From Apiosordaria backusii (Eukaryota > Ascomycota > Sordariomycetes > Sordariales > Lasiosphaeriaceae): 64,000 bases of DNA. This document shows, piece by piece, positions 1 to 12,023 of the stretch. Numbering within the stretch: position 1 is the stretch's first letter; each line of letters opens with the position of its first letter. The DNA is taken from positions 886,501 to 950,500 of the forward strand of contig JAUKTV010000006.1 in assembly GCA_030549205.1 (NCBI GenBank), written 5' to 3'. A program made the translations under genes and the position numbers. The notes under the pieces were generated by a model that was not told the origin of the DNA, did no database searches, and was given only the letters and a program-made list of their open reading frames with translations.

Positions 1-315
1 TTTTATTTGGATGGAAAGACGGTCAACTAGGTAGACTTTCAGCTTGGGATACCAAGGAATGAGGTTTGGAGTTGACGGGATACCTACTAGCGTTGGTTTG
101 GTTTACTTTATGTGTGTTCCCATTTTTTTTTGTTGGGTAATAAGTACTGCTATTGTAGCTGTACTTGGTACTGTTACAGTTGTATATAGAATTCAGCTTC
201 TTTGCTCGACCAAAAGTCAGGAGCTGGTGGTGCCTGATGAAAAATGTCTTTTGTGAAAGCCACATACTGAGCATTTTTTTTGCTCGTACAGTATAACCCC
301 CCGCTTTCAGACACA

Positions 316-2764
316 CTAACTCTTGCCCACTTCCACACCAACACCGCCACTGGGAACCGCAGCAGCAACCTTCCTCACCGTCCTCCTCTTCTTCCTCCTC
401 CCATCACCCGGCACGATCCCCGCATTAGGCGGCGCGTCCAAAACCCACCTCGCCACCGCCAGCGCGCGATCGCTGCTAATTATATACTCCTTCTCATGAT
501 ACTCCTGCCTCTTCTTATCACCACCATTACTCACCCGAGCGACAACACCACCATTCCCATCGCTGGTTACTTTCTGCCCATCGATATCAATCTCACCACC
601 AGATCCAGATCCGGATCCGGATCCGGATCCAGATATGGAACTATCCCCGTCACCATCATTATCATCCTCCCCTGCTTCTTCGTGCTGATGCTGGTGACCG
701 TGATTAATCTGCGCGCGGAGGCTAGCCACCGCGTTGGCGAGCTGGTAGTCGTGCTCGGCGCGGAGCTGGCGAGCCAGGACCGCCTGCTTAAAGCTTGACT
801 CGTCGCGTACGCGCTCGTCGCCCAAGGCGTCGAGGACGATTTGGTGGTGGAGGCGGTCTTTGCGTTGTTTTTCTGTTTCGACTGGAAATGTGATTATAGG
901 GAGTTCTTGAGAGGGGGATCCGTTAACGGCTACATCGGACGAAACAGTCCTGGGGCTGTCAGAGGAAGGGAGCGCGGGTTTAGCCTGGCCGCCCTGCTGC
1001 TGAGGCGGGGAAGCGTCGTTGGGGTGAGACTGAGGGTATAAAACCGGGATGGGGGCCGGCGCGCAGAGATCATCCCATGCTCCTGCCAACTGGATCCAAT
1101 TACCACCCGCCCGGAGCACTTCTACCCAGTCCGTGCGAGCAGGAGAACGACCAGCTTGAAAAGTTGGGTAGCCGTCTGCCAGGCGGGCCAGCCGCGCCAC
1201 CATGTACGCGTGTCGGAGGAGCTCCTTGGCTGAAGTCTGTATCAAGCAGTGACATAACAAGAGCGCGTGAAGAGCGTCCGCCAAGAGGGGGTGATACGTC
1301 AAGGTTTCTGTCGTGACGATGGGTACGGTAGGGGGTGGTGACTGTCGCGGCCGCGCTGGGGCCAGGTCCGTGAAAGGATATGGTGGCAAATCTGGAGGTG
1401 GTGAAGGGGTAAAAAGGTCCGAGAGGACATAGATGCGATGCGGTTTCTGCGAAGCCTTGTCTTCGACAGGGGATCCAGACTTGGTACTGTGACGGGGAAG
1501 ACGAACGCCATTCGCAATGAAGTTAACCTTGCGGGCAAAGTCCTCCGCTATGTCCAAGGAGAGATCGGGCGAGTACTCAAAATGGGAGAGGTATGTCATG
1601 TAGTCGCGGAGCGCCCGCTTCGCATTGTGTCTTACATATTGCCTTGCCTCCAGAACCTCGGGAGATAACGGGGCCGGGTCCTGGCCTTCATCACCGTCTG
1701 CTGACGGCGCTTGGTGAGAGTCGTCGGGAAACGCAGCTGCAACGTGTTGGCAAGCCATAGTGAGGTAGACTCCAGCGCGGTGGAACAAAAGTTGGCTCTC
1801 CAAGCTACTCGGATGTTCCTCTTCCTTCAAAATAACGTCCTCGTTTCTCCGCGACGGCCTTTGCGCCAGCTGCTGCTCTGCTTGAGCCTCCTTTCCGGAG
1901 AAGCGGTGGGTTGGCCGGCGAAGACGGTGGACTCTGAGAGACTCTGTAAAGTCGGCGACGGCGCCCTGAAAGTCTTCCTTGAATACCCGCACAATGCCCC
2001 GAGTCCTCAGGGGCTCGGGATCCGAGGGGTTCTCGTGTATCGTTTCGTCCAGCGGCTGCAGACTGGTGCATTCGGCAAGCTGGCGGCTTGGGATCTTTTC
2101 ATGGAAAAAGTGTACATACTTGGCGTCGTTGTCGTCTGGACTCCGTTGCAACACCAAAGCTGCTACCTCCTCGAGGGCCGAAGTGCTCTGCATAGTAGAG
2201 ACACTGCAGGCTATTTCATCGAGGCGGTATGCCTTGCAAAGTTTGTGCGTTGCATCTTTCCTCATGCGATGTTTCCTTTCAGGACTTAGTTTTGTCTGCG
2301 TCCCTGGACGAAAGCCAAAGCCGAATCCTAAAGCAGCCATATGGTGTAGACCGGGAATGCTCTGCTGGTTGAGCGACGCAACGCCACTAGCCGCGCGCAC
2401 AGCCAGGTCAACGGCCTCGTCGACAAGTCGTCTAATCTTGACGAGGTCGAAGAATACGGCGGGATCGATTGGGCGGGGTCGGGGGGTGTTGTAGTTGATA
2501 TTGGCCAGGGTCTCGAGGACCTCGTGAGGTAGTTGGAGCCATGGGCCGTGGAAGGAGGATATATATCGCCAGTGTCTATGCGTGGGCAAAGCGCAAAGTC
2601 AGTCGGCGATCAAGGGACAGGAGAAGAGGGAGGCACAGGACAGAGGCGCACTTGTTTCTGCATATTTTGAGCTGCTGCTGAGGCCGGACCAGTTTCTGGT
2701 GGCCAAGGTCGCTTTCCGCCTCGACGACCTGGTCCTCCTGGGGCGAAGACTTCTTTTTGGTCAT
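316..2764 (-). CDS. Conserved fungal TPR-like protein of unknown function
   Basis: Two exons: 2652-2764 and 316-2575, joined across a 76-nt intron (GTGCGC...CATAG). The join restores the frame as R-N-K-H-W-R-Y and gives about 790 aa. I chose the ATG at 2764 because it puts a short basic N-terminus (MTKKKSSPQ) directly before the well-conserved-looking segment HWRYISSFHGPWLQLP. A stretch around residues 230-260 (DPEPLRTRGIVRVFKEDFQG) resembles tetratricopeptide helices. The middle is alanine/proline-rich, a Ser-Gly repeat lies near residue 700, and the C-terminus is basic (GDGRRKKRRTVRKV), possibly a nuclear signal. No signal peptide or membrane segment is visible. I believe such proteins are widespread in filamentous ascomycetes and sometimes carry vague kinase-related names, but I see no kinase motif. 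Function unknown. Confidence 0.72.
601..630. repeat. In-frame hexanucleotide repeat (AGATCC/GGATCC)
   Basis: Five consecutive 6-bp units (two AGATCC, three GGATCC) lie in the coding strand of the first gene and encode its Ser-Gly tract. This is a coding microsatellite likely to vary in length between isolates. Confidence 0.8.
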
Positions 2765-3554
2765 GCTGCTGTCGCTGATGGACGAGTCGCAAAACAAAAT
2801 GGACGTGGAGCGGCGGAGGGGCAGCCCAAGGTACCCGTAGGCGAAGGAAACCTTTACGGCCAGCAATTGACGAAGAGTAGCGGGTGATACACGGCCATTG
2901 GGGATTGGCGCAAGAAGGTGAGGTTACCCTAAACGACTGTGATCCATGGCGAATGCTGTTTTCCGTTTTTCCACGAGTTCGAGGTTCGACAAAGCTGCTG
3001 GTGGTATGCGACTGCCCTGAGCCGGGATGGTACCCTCCCCTAAAAGCACCTTAATCGTGCTGTCCCGAGCAATGACGCGGGTTTTTGCACCACCCCACAA
3101 ATGCGCCAATGGTCCATCACGTGAAGCCTAGGTATGTTACCTTAGGGACACCACCTTCTCATTTGCTGCGGTACAGAACCACCGCATTTATTTTTATCTT
3201 TTACTTTTATTTCTATTCTATCTTCGGTTCCCCTCAAGAAAACAGAATTGCATTCCAACGCGACAACATGACTCACCCACATTTCTCATTTCTGATGACT
3301 CAGTCACCGACAAAGACACTGACATAGACACGGACCACGACTTGACCTCGAGCTCACCACCAAAAGACGTCATCAAACATTAAGGTAACTTCAATTTGTT
3401 GCAAATATTACTAGGCAGAGTCGTAGGTACACTATCTCTTCCATGTCTCGAACCTACACGCCTTTGAAGCGAACAAAGCCAACAACCCGCAAACAAGTGT
3501 AGTAGAAAACAGACGCCCCAAAAGCCATGGCACATATCAAGTGATATGGCCCTC
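2765..3554. other. Intergenic region
   Basis: This holds the upstream region of the minus-strand TPR-like gene and the 3' side of the LysM gene. A pyrimidine/T-rich tract sits at 3187-3232. No convincing coding frame or RNA gene was seen. Confidence 0.5.
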
Positions 3555-4927
3555 TTACCACATGGGAAGAGCGGTACGGCGAACAATGGGGAGTGGTACG
3601 AAGCAGCTGGTACCTGTTGTTGCTGCCGCGGGCTTTTCCGACGAGTGTCAGCCATAGGTGGTCTCCTCTGCAAGGAAGAAGAACGGATACTCACAAGCAA
3701 CTCGCTGCAGCACAGCGGGACCGCTCTGTCGGGTGTGCATGGGTCGTGGGTGAGGTCGAAACCACCATCGCCTGTTTCGTCATGGTTAGCGCTTGATGGA
3801 AAGGAAGGGAGCGAAGTGAACTTACAGTCGAGGCCGACAAGTGTGCCCAGGATGCCAGCTCCAACGCAGCACTGTGCAAAAGCATCTTGGTTGCCGCAGC
3901 TGAAGGCACGGAACGAAGTTTGGGTCGGCAGGGTGATGAGGCTGACGCTGCTGGTGGTCGACGTGGTGGTGGTCGTGATGACCGACGTGCTGGGCGTCGT
4001 GGTAAAACCAGTGGTGATCGAGACCGTGATGGTACGGTACGCCGTGATCAGGCTGACGGAACGGCTGGTCGATGTTCCCGTGGGGTCTGCCGTCGCGAAG
4101 ACGGACACACGGATGGCTGAGGGGGAGAGGAGGACCGTCTGGATCGGGTGAACCGACACGTCTCTCCACATGATGCAAGAGCAAGCAGCTTGCACGCGGT
4201 TGACGGGCTCTGCCTGCCAGACAGCAGGCCGGGCAACCGGAGCCACGTTCTCTCCGTCTACGCAGTACTCACCCTCGGGCTCGGCAGCGTCGCTGCGCCT
4301 CGCCTTGGGGATGAAGAGGGTGGGCGAAGACGTGATGGTGCCCGAAGTCGACGTTGTGGTAGTCGTGGTGGTGGTTGTCGTTGGGTTGCCCCCGTCGAGA
4401 AGAACGCCAACACACAGAGACGCTCCCAAGGCAAGATTGCTGCAGAACCGGTTGATGCCTGGGTTGAGATCACGCAGCTGGTTGAAGCTGAGGCCATATT
4501 GCACGTAAATGGAGTAGCATGTATCCCCAAGCGCGACAACGTGAACTGCCCCGCAAACCAGCGTGGCAGAAGCCGACGTGGTCGTTGTCGTGGTGGAAGA
4601 GGTAGAGGTGGTGCTGGTGGTAGTGGTTTCCAGTGCGTCAGGAAGAGTCGTGGTGGATGTGTCCGTCACAGTTGCCGCCGCCACTCCAAGGCTGCCGAGG
4701 TCGAAGCTGAGCGTGATGGTCGACGTTCTGGTCCTGGCATACACAAGAGACGAGCAGTACCGAACCGCATCGAGCCAGTCTTGGTTGACAGCCTCTCGGA
4801 AGCGAACCGCACGGAGCAGACGGTCATTCTCGCAGACCCGGTTGATCTGGGTGAAGGTGAGGGGATCTTGTGCGAGGGCCGAGCCCACCAACACCGCCGA
4901 GGATACTACAAGCTGTGTCAACTTCAT
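3555..4927 (-). CDS. Secreted LysM protein with hydrophobin-like C-terminal cysteine domain
   Basis: Predicted exons 3826-4927, 3695-3771 and 3555-3632 give 418 aa. Intron 1 is 54 nt (GTAAGT...CTAAC...ACAG) and intron 2 is 62 nt (GTGAGT...CTGAC...AAAAG). Residues 1-19 are a signal peptide ending ALA-Q. A LysM domain follows at roughly residues 124-173 (VALGDTCYSIYVQYG, LRDLNPGINRFCSNL), flanked by Thr/Ser-rich linkers. A middle Cys block contains EYCVDG and ACSCIMW. After splicing the C-terminus shows eight cysteines in the order C-x8-CC-x13-C-x10-C-x8-CC-x13-C, close to class II hydrophobins. LysM domains bind chitin-type glycans; hydrophobins coat walls and surfaces. An unspliced reading would run to 3380 but adds an unrelated tail. 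A strong GTGAGTACTG donor inside the middle Cys block could mark another optional intron. Domain calls are secure for LysM and tentative for hydrophobin. Confidence 0.75.
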
Positions 4928-5658
4928 GTTGGCTGTGTTGGAGTATGTCTGAACCGGACTGGGGAGAGATGACTGGAGAAGAAGAGTTCACGACAAGTCG
5001 GCGTGTTGTTCGTACATAAATCATGGTTTCGGAGCTGGCACTGATGCAGCCAGGAATGCCAAACACCAACCCAACAATCGCGTCGCGAGTAAACAAATTC
5101 CTGTGACTCCATTCCAACATCATCTTGTCCTACTGAGACAACTCGTCTCATGCATTACACTCCCGGAAGTTCGGGACAGTCTCCCTCGCTTCCCTTCATA
5201 CTCACGCTATCAGCCGAGTCCATCGGACCTGGTGGCCAGTAAAGTGATCTTATCTCCGCTGAAAAAGCGCAGTGAGATCATGAAGTTTGCTTAACCACCT
5301 CTCAGTCGCGGTATACGTCCTCGAATGTCTCAAACTCTCCCTGTTCCTGAGCTGGCTTCCTTGGCGTGCCTTTGTCTACCAAACAACAGCTGATGTCTTA
5401 GTCTAATCAGGAGCGAGAATTCCCATGAAGAGAGAATGATTTCATCACTTTCGAGTTGGTGAAATCGATCGGTGATTCTCTCTGACTGCCTACTGCAGTA
5501 TACGTGGGGGTATTGCAATGGTTGGGCCCAGGCGTACTGTGAGTTTTCCGCCCTTGCATCTAGCAACGACGGGCGCTATCGTCAAGATATCATGATGTAT
5601 TACCAACAAAACAAAAACGCCTATCGCACCTTCACAACTAGCTTGGCCACCGTCCACA
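4928..5658. other. Intergenic region
   Basis: Upstream region of the LysM gene and 3' flank of the DOMON/b561 gene. No supported gene was found. Confidence 0.5.
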
Positions 5659-7111
5659 CTATTGCCTCCCATACCCATACCTGGCCTCATGATCATAGAT
5701 ACTCGGCATATTGTACAGCTCATGATCCTCCTCAGCTGTCTTTGGCTTCCTAACACTGGTACACCTCCACAAGCAGAAATAAATCGGAATCAAGAACACA
5801 AACACGCCCCCTGCCAACACGGCATACCCGAGCATGAGCAACTTTGTCTGCTCCGACAACTTCAGTCCCCTGTTGTATCCTTGTTAGCATCACCATCATC
5901 ATAGGCCGTAGGAAAAGACTCACAAGCCATTGTTAATCAACAACGCAACCCACACTCCCCTCCCAGCCCAAGCATGCACCTGCTTCATCCACCCTCCTTT
6001 TCCATTACCCCCAGCCCCCTCCTGACCCGCCTTCTTCCTCACCACAAACCCCCACCCCACCATCACAACCATAGCCCCCACCGTCACCAACCCCAGCACC
6101 TGATGTCCCGTCCCCATCTTCGCAGTGAGTATATGCTCCCTCGACACCAAAATCCCCGGTACCATCCCCCCAATCACAAAAAGAAAATACGTGCCCCCCG
6201 TAGCAACATGCAAGGTAGGCCACCTCCTCCCCAAAAACGCAGCAACAAGCGTGTCAAACGGGGCAATAGCAAGCGCCACAATCGCAAAGAGGATGCCGTG
6301 CGCAGTGGCGGCTTTGTTGGTTGACTTCTTTAGGGAGGGGTCGTCATCGGGAAAAGTGACGTGCGAGGAGGTGATGTTGGTTGGGGTTCCCACTCCGCCG
6401 GGGCCGCTGGACTTGGGGATGTTGATGTGGAAGATGCCATGGGCGACATGCCGGCGGATACGGGCGTCGGGGTTGTCCGAGGAAAACGAGCCGGAGTTGG
6501 CGCCTACGGCGAACATGACTGGGGCGGTGGGGGAGTTGGGGGGAATGGCGTCTTTTTGGGAGGAGATGCTGCTGTCGCTGGGGTTGGAGGTGTGGAGGTT
6601 GCGGCAGGAGTGGCAGGTTCCGTTGGCGGTCATTTGGCCGGTGGTGGGGGAGAGTTCGGTGCCGGGGTGGAGGGTGATCTTGAGGGGGTGGTAAGTGGGT
6701 TCGGTGTTGCCGCTGGTGATATGAGTGAGTTGATGCTTGGGAGAAAAGAAATCAGGGGTTAAGATAAGTGAGAGCATACTCTGTGAACCGTGGGCTGACG
6801 GTGACCGATCGGCGGTCTGCAGAAGGGTACATGACCAACATCAGGGAGTGAGCCATGCTGGAGCCGAAGCCAATGGCGGAATATTGATACCAGTCTGGAG
6901 AGCTGATGTAGAAGTTGATGTCGTTAGAGCCATCGTCTGGCAAATTGAGGCCGATGATGGTGTTGGCCTCAGGGATGAAGACAGTTGAGGCATTGCTCTG
7001 AGCCAAGACGAGATCTAATTGTGAGATGAGAACTGTGTCGGTTAGATTGGTACTTTCCCATCACAGGTCGATACACTTACATAAAACGAGCCATCTTGAT
7101 GATGAGGCCAT
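5659..7111 (-). CDS. DOMON-cytochrome b561 integral membrane protein
   Basis: Four exons (7081-7111, 6780-7032, 5924-6712, 5659-5869) with introns of 48, 67 and 54 nt give exactly 428 codons. The first 31-nt exon plus the start of exon 2 encode a signal peptide (MASSSRWLVLFLISQLDLVLAQ). Residues ~23-230 form a DOMON / cellobiose-dehydrogenase-cytochrome-like domain (SPDWYQYSAIGFGSSMAHSL). The rest is a b561 core with the four expected His sites in context: TAHGILF, TLHVATGG, GTGHQVLG and QVHAWAGR. The last helix (MLGYAVLAGGVFVFLIPIYF) comes from exon 4, followed by a short cytosolic tail. Family knowledge suggests transmembrane electron transfer at the plasma membrane, perhaps feeding extracellular metal or quinone reduction; the partner is unknown. 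The gene reads complete. Confidence 0.88.
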
Positions 7112-9828
7112 TGTCACTGTCAAGCTTTTGCCAGCAACACTTCTGAACAAAACGATGACAAGAAACGGCGATGTGAAGCAAAAGAATGTTGGACTCCATC
7201 GCGTATTGTCATGATTTAATATTGAAATGGAATTCCCAATAAAATGCAACCCTTGTAAATGTGCTTGCGGTCAGATGTGGTTGTCGGCGGTTAAAATCTG
7301 AATCCCCCTGTTGTCATTGGCCCCGAGCCGTGTTCTTGGAAGCGCTGCCGCCCCCAAAACCACAATGCGCCTAGCACGTTACCCCCCAATCAACGGCCTG
7401 TCACACCCATGCCTTGGGTGATAACGGCCCAAAAATAGGCAAGCGCCATTCTGAAAGATGGGTTGCAAGTTCTCAGAAAATAACTGGAGCACTTTGATAA
7501 TATTAAGAACCATGAGAACCAAAGTCGCGGAAGAGACGGCACATAGGAGGAAGTCATGTAAGGCAGACTAAACAACTGCACAACAGAGAGCGTAGCGCCT
7601 TGCCCACCGAGGCAGAGAGGTCCCCCAGATAGTACGTTGTAAGTACGACAAACAAGAACGAAGTTGGAACACTAGGGACAACTGAAATCGACTACGCTAG
7701 CAAGAAAGTAATGAGACATTTGTAACCAAGCAAGCCCCTGGCATGATCTTGACAGAAGTAAGTTCTGCTGATGCGTTGTTTACATTGTTGTGTTTGCCCC
7801 TGGACCCCTGAACCCCTGAGCTCTGGTGACTGATGACCCTAACCCGAGCTTGTTAGCTCAAGATTAAGTATCTTGATTTCATTTTTTCCGCTTGCTCAAA
7901 CTGTTAAAGAACGAATTTAAGTTAGTATATGAGGTGTCTTTCCTTTGTTATATGCACATGAAGCATTTGAAGCCGAGAGAACTAGGCCGAGTGCACTGCC
8001 GACGGTCGGCATCTATGCTACATCCAAATTCATAACCCTTCTAATGTGATAGCTGTTCAAGGCCCAGCACCTACTCAATTATGTGTTGAGTAAGATATGA
8101 TATTGGGACATACAGTAGTCACTCATCTCCGAGCATCTTTGCAAGGAGAGAAACGTCACTGCCCGCCTCCCAAGTGTAGTCTGATAGGTACTTACAGAAT
8201 GACCTTTGCATGTTGGTGATCACGTTTTGTTTGTTTATCGGCAAGGACGGGATCTTTGACAAAATCATGACGTTCAACCCTTCTTCTTCCGCTTGCTAGT
8301 TGTGGCTGGGAATAAGTAGGACATAAAGATAAGATGTGAAATACAGATGAGGTGTGGCACAAAGATAATGAAAAAGATGGATATGAAACCGATAAGAATT
8401 AAGTCATCGTATTGTATTGAAAGGAGCGAGTAGCATACATTACTGTATTTCAAGCTCGGCCGCGGTGGTACCATGGTAGGGGTTGGGAAGCAAAATCACT
8501 CTGCCAACGTTTCACCAGACCCTATCATCTCGGGTTTCCCGTTTTTTGTTAACACAACAGCAGCATATGACTTGCAGCGTGCATTGGTCGGTCGAGTTTG
8601 CGTCGGGAAACAGCCCGATGAGCCTGATGGGCAACAAATGTCAAAGAATGACTGGTCAACAGTGGGTGCAACTAACCGGTTCTCGCTAAGCTTTGCATGT
8701 TTTGTATGATGTGGCAATCAGAGACACCATTCACCGCCGTTCAAGAAAGCAAGCATGTCTCCACCCTCAAGGTCTGCTGCAATCTAATAGCTACTCAGAG
8801 TACGGATAGCGGCTGGGCATCTCCTTGCTCTCTTTTCTCGGATGTGATCTTTGTGGGCCTTTGCCACTTGCCACCACGCTCACTCAGCTTCCTTTGGGAT
8901 ATCGCCACGCGCTTTCCCAAGACTTCTTGCACATTAATACCGTTGCTTCCGGCCACATTGTGCAGTTTTGGGCTCGAGCAGCAGGGCACCTCTGCGCTAT
9001 GGTGCAGTGACCTGCCTTGACCCAACGACCAGCCCACCATGACAGCCTAACTGGGTTTACTCTCAGCTTCAGCAAACTATCAGCGTCTGACCCCAGCACG
9101 ATGACAGCTACCTATCGAAGATATTGAAGAGGTCGGCATCATGTGGAGAGTTCGGCTTAAATCATTTACTCTGAGCCCAGTCTCGCTGCGTCATCAAAGA
9201 ACAAGGGGTTTTTCAGCAAAGTGATCAGTTGGCATCCGCGATTCTTCGTCTCGTTAGGCAGTGGTTTTGATTTGCTATTCGCAATTCTCTTGATAGCTTT
9301 TTGCTGTGATGAGAGAGACACCGTTCAGAAAAGTAAAAGTTGATACAGGACAAGGAACTAACAGATGAAATCGTCTCTCATCATCTCATAACTCATCAGG
9401 CGCAACACCACATGGCCTCGCGACAATCTTTGATTATCTTCCCTCTTTCTTTCTCCCTGCTGTGCACCGCACAACGCCAATTTTATGCAGATACAGGTTG
9501 CCCGAAATTAAAATCTTGACTTGAAAGGCCGTCCGTTGCGGATATGGTTAAGGAAGCAGACAGAAATGTACAGAAAGGGTAGATTGAGCCCTCATGCCAG
9601 GGTGATGTTCATTCCTGGACTCGATTTATGAGAAAGTTGGAGAAATGAAGCGTTGGCAGGGCGGGCTTGCGAAAATTCGGATCAAATTAAAGAATACGAA
9701 GATGCGGTGGCGGTGTATAATATCTGAGCCACGCGAATATGCGTGTGTCTTGTCTTGTTGTCGGATATGTAACTAGGTCGGGAAACTTTATGCTGAAGGG
9801 GTGATGGTGATGCGGAACAGATCGCGTT
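7112..9828. other. Long intergenic region
   Basis: About 2.7 kb upstream of the DOMON/b561 gene contains only short frames without domain-like sequence or convincing splice partners. Base composition is ordinary, with no RIP bias. No tRNA or repeat was recognised. Confidence 0.45.
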
Positions 9829-10063
9829 TTAGCTATGATTCTGTGGTTAGAAACTGACCGCGCAAAGCCCTGGAGCTGAAGACATTGAGAACATGGCGGC
9901 TTACTTGAACTGCCCAGCGTCCACTGTGATGTGTATCGAGAAATTGCTTCAACTCAGCGGATGTTACTCGATTGGCAGGGACTGTGTAAACATTGTCTGT
10001 AACTTGTTCAACCCCCTTGATGGGTGGATGATCTCGTGCTCTCGAGGTGGATGGTTTAGACAT
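9829..10063 (-). CDS. Putative small hypothetical protein (56 aa), two exons
   Basis: The ATG at 10063 has a good context (TCAAAATGTC). The open frame runs to a GTAAGC donor at 9904, and a 64-nt intron (9841-9904) ends TTTCTAACCACAG. The second exon is only four codons (N-H-S-stop). The product begins MSKPSTSRARDHPPIKG and contains the segment TVPANRVTSAELKQFLDTHH, which looks like a short amphipathic helix motif. It has no signal peptide, membrane segment or known domain. The clean donor, acceptor and start support a real gene, but the small size keeps confidence moderate. I do not know its function. Confidence 0.45.
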
Positions 10064-12023
10064 TTTGATATAATGAGGTAGGTCGAAAGGTTAGAAATGG
10101 GTGAAACCAGATAAGGAAATGTTGTCGATCACCACAGATGCTTTGCTCTGAACTCAAGAACACCGACAAAAAGGAGAAGGAAGTTTATATGAAAATGGGG
10201 GAATTTGCCCCTGCACCCTCAGGCAACACACATTCCTCGGCACAGTGACAAAATAATAAGTGCACGAATGGAGGCCATGTGGGAAAATGCTGTTTCTTAA
10301 CAAATTATTTTGTATACCACGTGATTTCCTGCCATTCTTGAGGGAGGACCAATGACCCTGGCTTGCGCCCCCCTGTCAAAACAGCGACCCCATTTCGCCG
10401 GGCAGGTCGGTGGGCAGAAAGCCAAGCCCCTGCGTGGAACAGAGCCAGAACTCCGATCTTGGTGGAAGAATGCTGGCAGCCATGAGGTGCTCTTTTGCCC
10501 TCGAAATGTCTGTCTGACCCCCGAATACCAGCCCGGATCCTCAGTTCTTTGCCACGGCGTGACATGTCAAATTTACTCATTTTATGACCCATCTGTCCAC
10601 GCATTTGCCTGTTCCCATTGCTCATTGATCATCTGGAAGCTTGATCACCCCAACCACAATGATCTGACATTCTGTATCCCAAAGTACCTCCCAGACGAAT
10701 ACACGTATTCGCCGTATGGACTGTATTTCAGCTAGCTCAGCTCTGTGCTGACTATAATTGGCGGAAGCCCGGCGATGCGCCGTAGGCTGAATCCTGTCTC
10801 GGGCAATCGAGGTGTGTCACTCAGATTGAGGTGAAGTGTGTTCGAGGTGAGCCTCACCCTGTCTGAAAGCTGATATCCATGGCTTGGACGGATCTTAGTG
10901 GCATTGTTATCCTAAGAATGATTCGAGGGCGCATGTTCAAAGCCCCTGATGCTTAATTTGAGAAGCGATCGGTTTGCAGGCAGTCTGCTGGTTGCCTCGC
11001 GAGGCCCTTAAGTATGCCTTGCAGGTCGGCACCATTTGCTGCGCCACTAAGCGGCAGGAACACCGTGTCTGAGACCTGTCACTCGTAAAACAACCCCTGC
11101 CTCCATTCCCGCACTTTTGAGCGTGTCTCCTCCAGCCACGGTCGGGGGTTGGAGGCCCATATCTAGGTAACATATTTCAAGAATCTTTAAAAGGGAACAC
11201 GGGCGCATGTTTTTTCTGGTTGACAAGTTGACGCTCTGGGACCAGAATCTTACAAAAGGCTTGTGTTAATGGGAGACTTTGAACCTCGCAATCTCTGTGA
11301 GTGAGGATGGCTCCGAGTGGCACTGGAGATTCTACGGATGAAGAAAGTGGCCATGTTGGTTTGGACAAGGACGGCTTTCCCCTCAAGCTTTTATCTACCC
11401 CGCGTTTGTGTCAAACTGAGGGTGGGATGGAATTTTATGGAAAGCTGTATCGTGGTGCGCGCTCGACAGCCTGCTCGACTTTCCCAGTTGGATCATCCGC
11501 AAGGCGACCTAACATTGTGGCTTGGATTTCTCTTAACGAGGCTCCGAAGCCTGAGGTTACCAATGGTGCCTGCATGAGGAAAATGCAGTTTCCTGGTGTG
11601 AAATGCGCCTCTCTCTTGCTACTGTGCGCATTTATTTATTAGAGCTGAGCCCAAATGCCTCAGTCACGATCTGCCTGCCCTTCTTTTTCTTCCTCTTAGT
11701 CAATTGGACAGAGATAGCCTGACGATATCTTATATCCAAACATTTCTGACTCCTCACTTTTGAAACAAGCCTTTGCTTCTCGCTCCATGCAACAAGCCGC
11801 TGCCAAGTACCGACCTTGTACAGCTCACCATTCCACTGAGGGGACGGCGTGCCCTCAACCACTTTGCTTGCCAGGCTGAAGCCCTGCTTCATCATTGGCC
11901 CCAAGACCATCGACAGCGCTGAAGAACAGAAAGCTCCACTTCACAGACAACTATCAGGTTAGTACACATCACAAAGACAGTTATGCTTTTACAGGGTGTG
12001 CTGACAGTGACTGAGAGGTTGCA
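10064..12023. other. Intergenic region
   Basis: Nearly 2 kb between the small gene and the kinase gene. A 127-codon frame at 10352-10735 and others near 11.3-11.9 kb lack domain-like features and are not called. No repeats were seen. Confidence 0.45.

Noticed and set aside
3380..3554. Continuation of the LysM protein to a 515-aa reading
   Set aside because: The extension follows an unspliced reading through two introns with good donor, branch and acceptor sites; the spliced form restores an eight-Cys pattern.
4148..4972. 274-codon plus-strand frame opposite the LysM gene
   Set aside because: Arg/Gly-rich antisense reading of the Thr/Ser-rich linkers; no coding features.
10352..10735. 127-codon plus-strand frame
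   Set aside because: No domain, signal peptide or splice context; composition like noncoding sequence.
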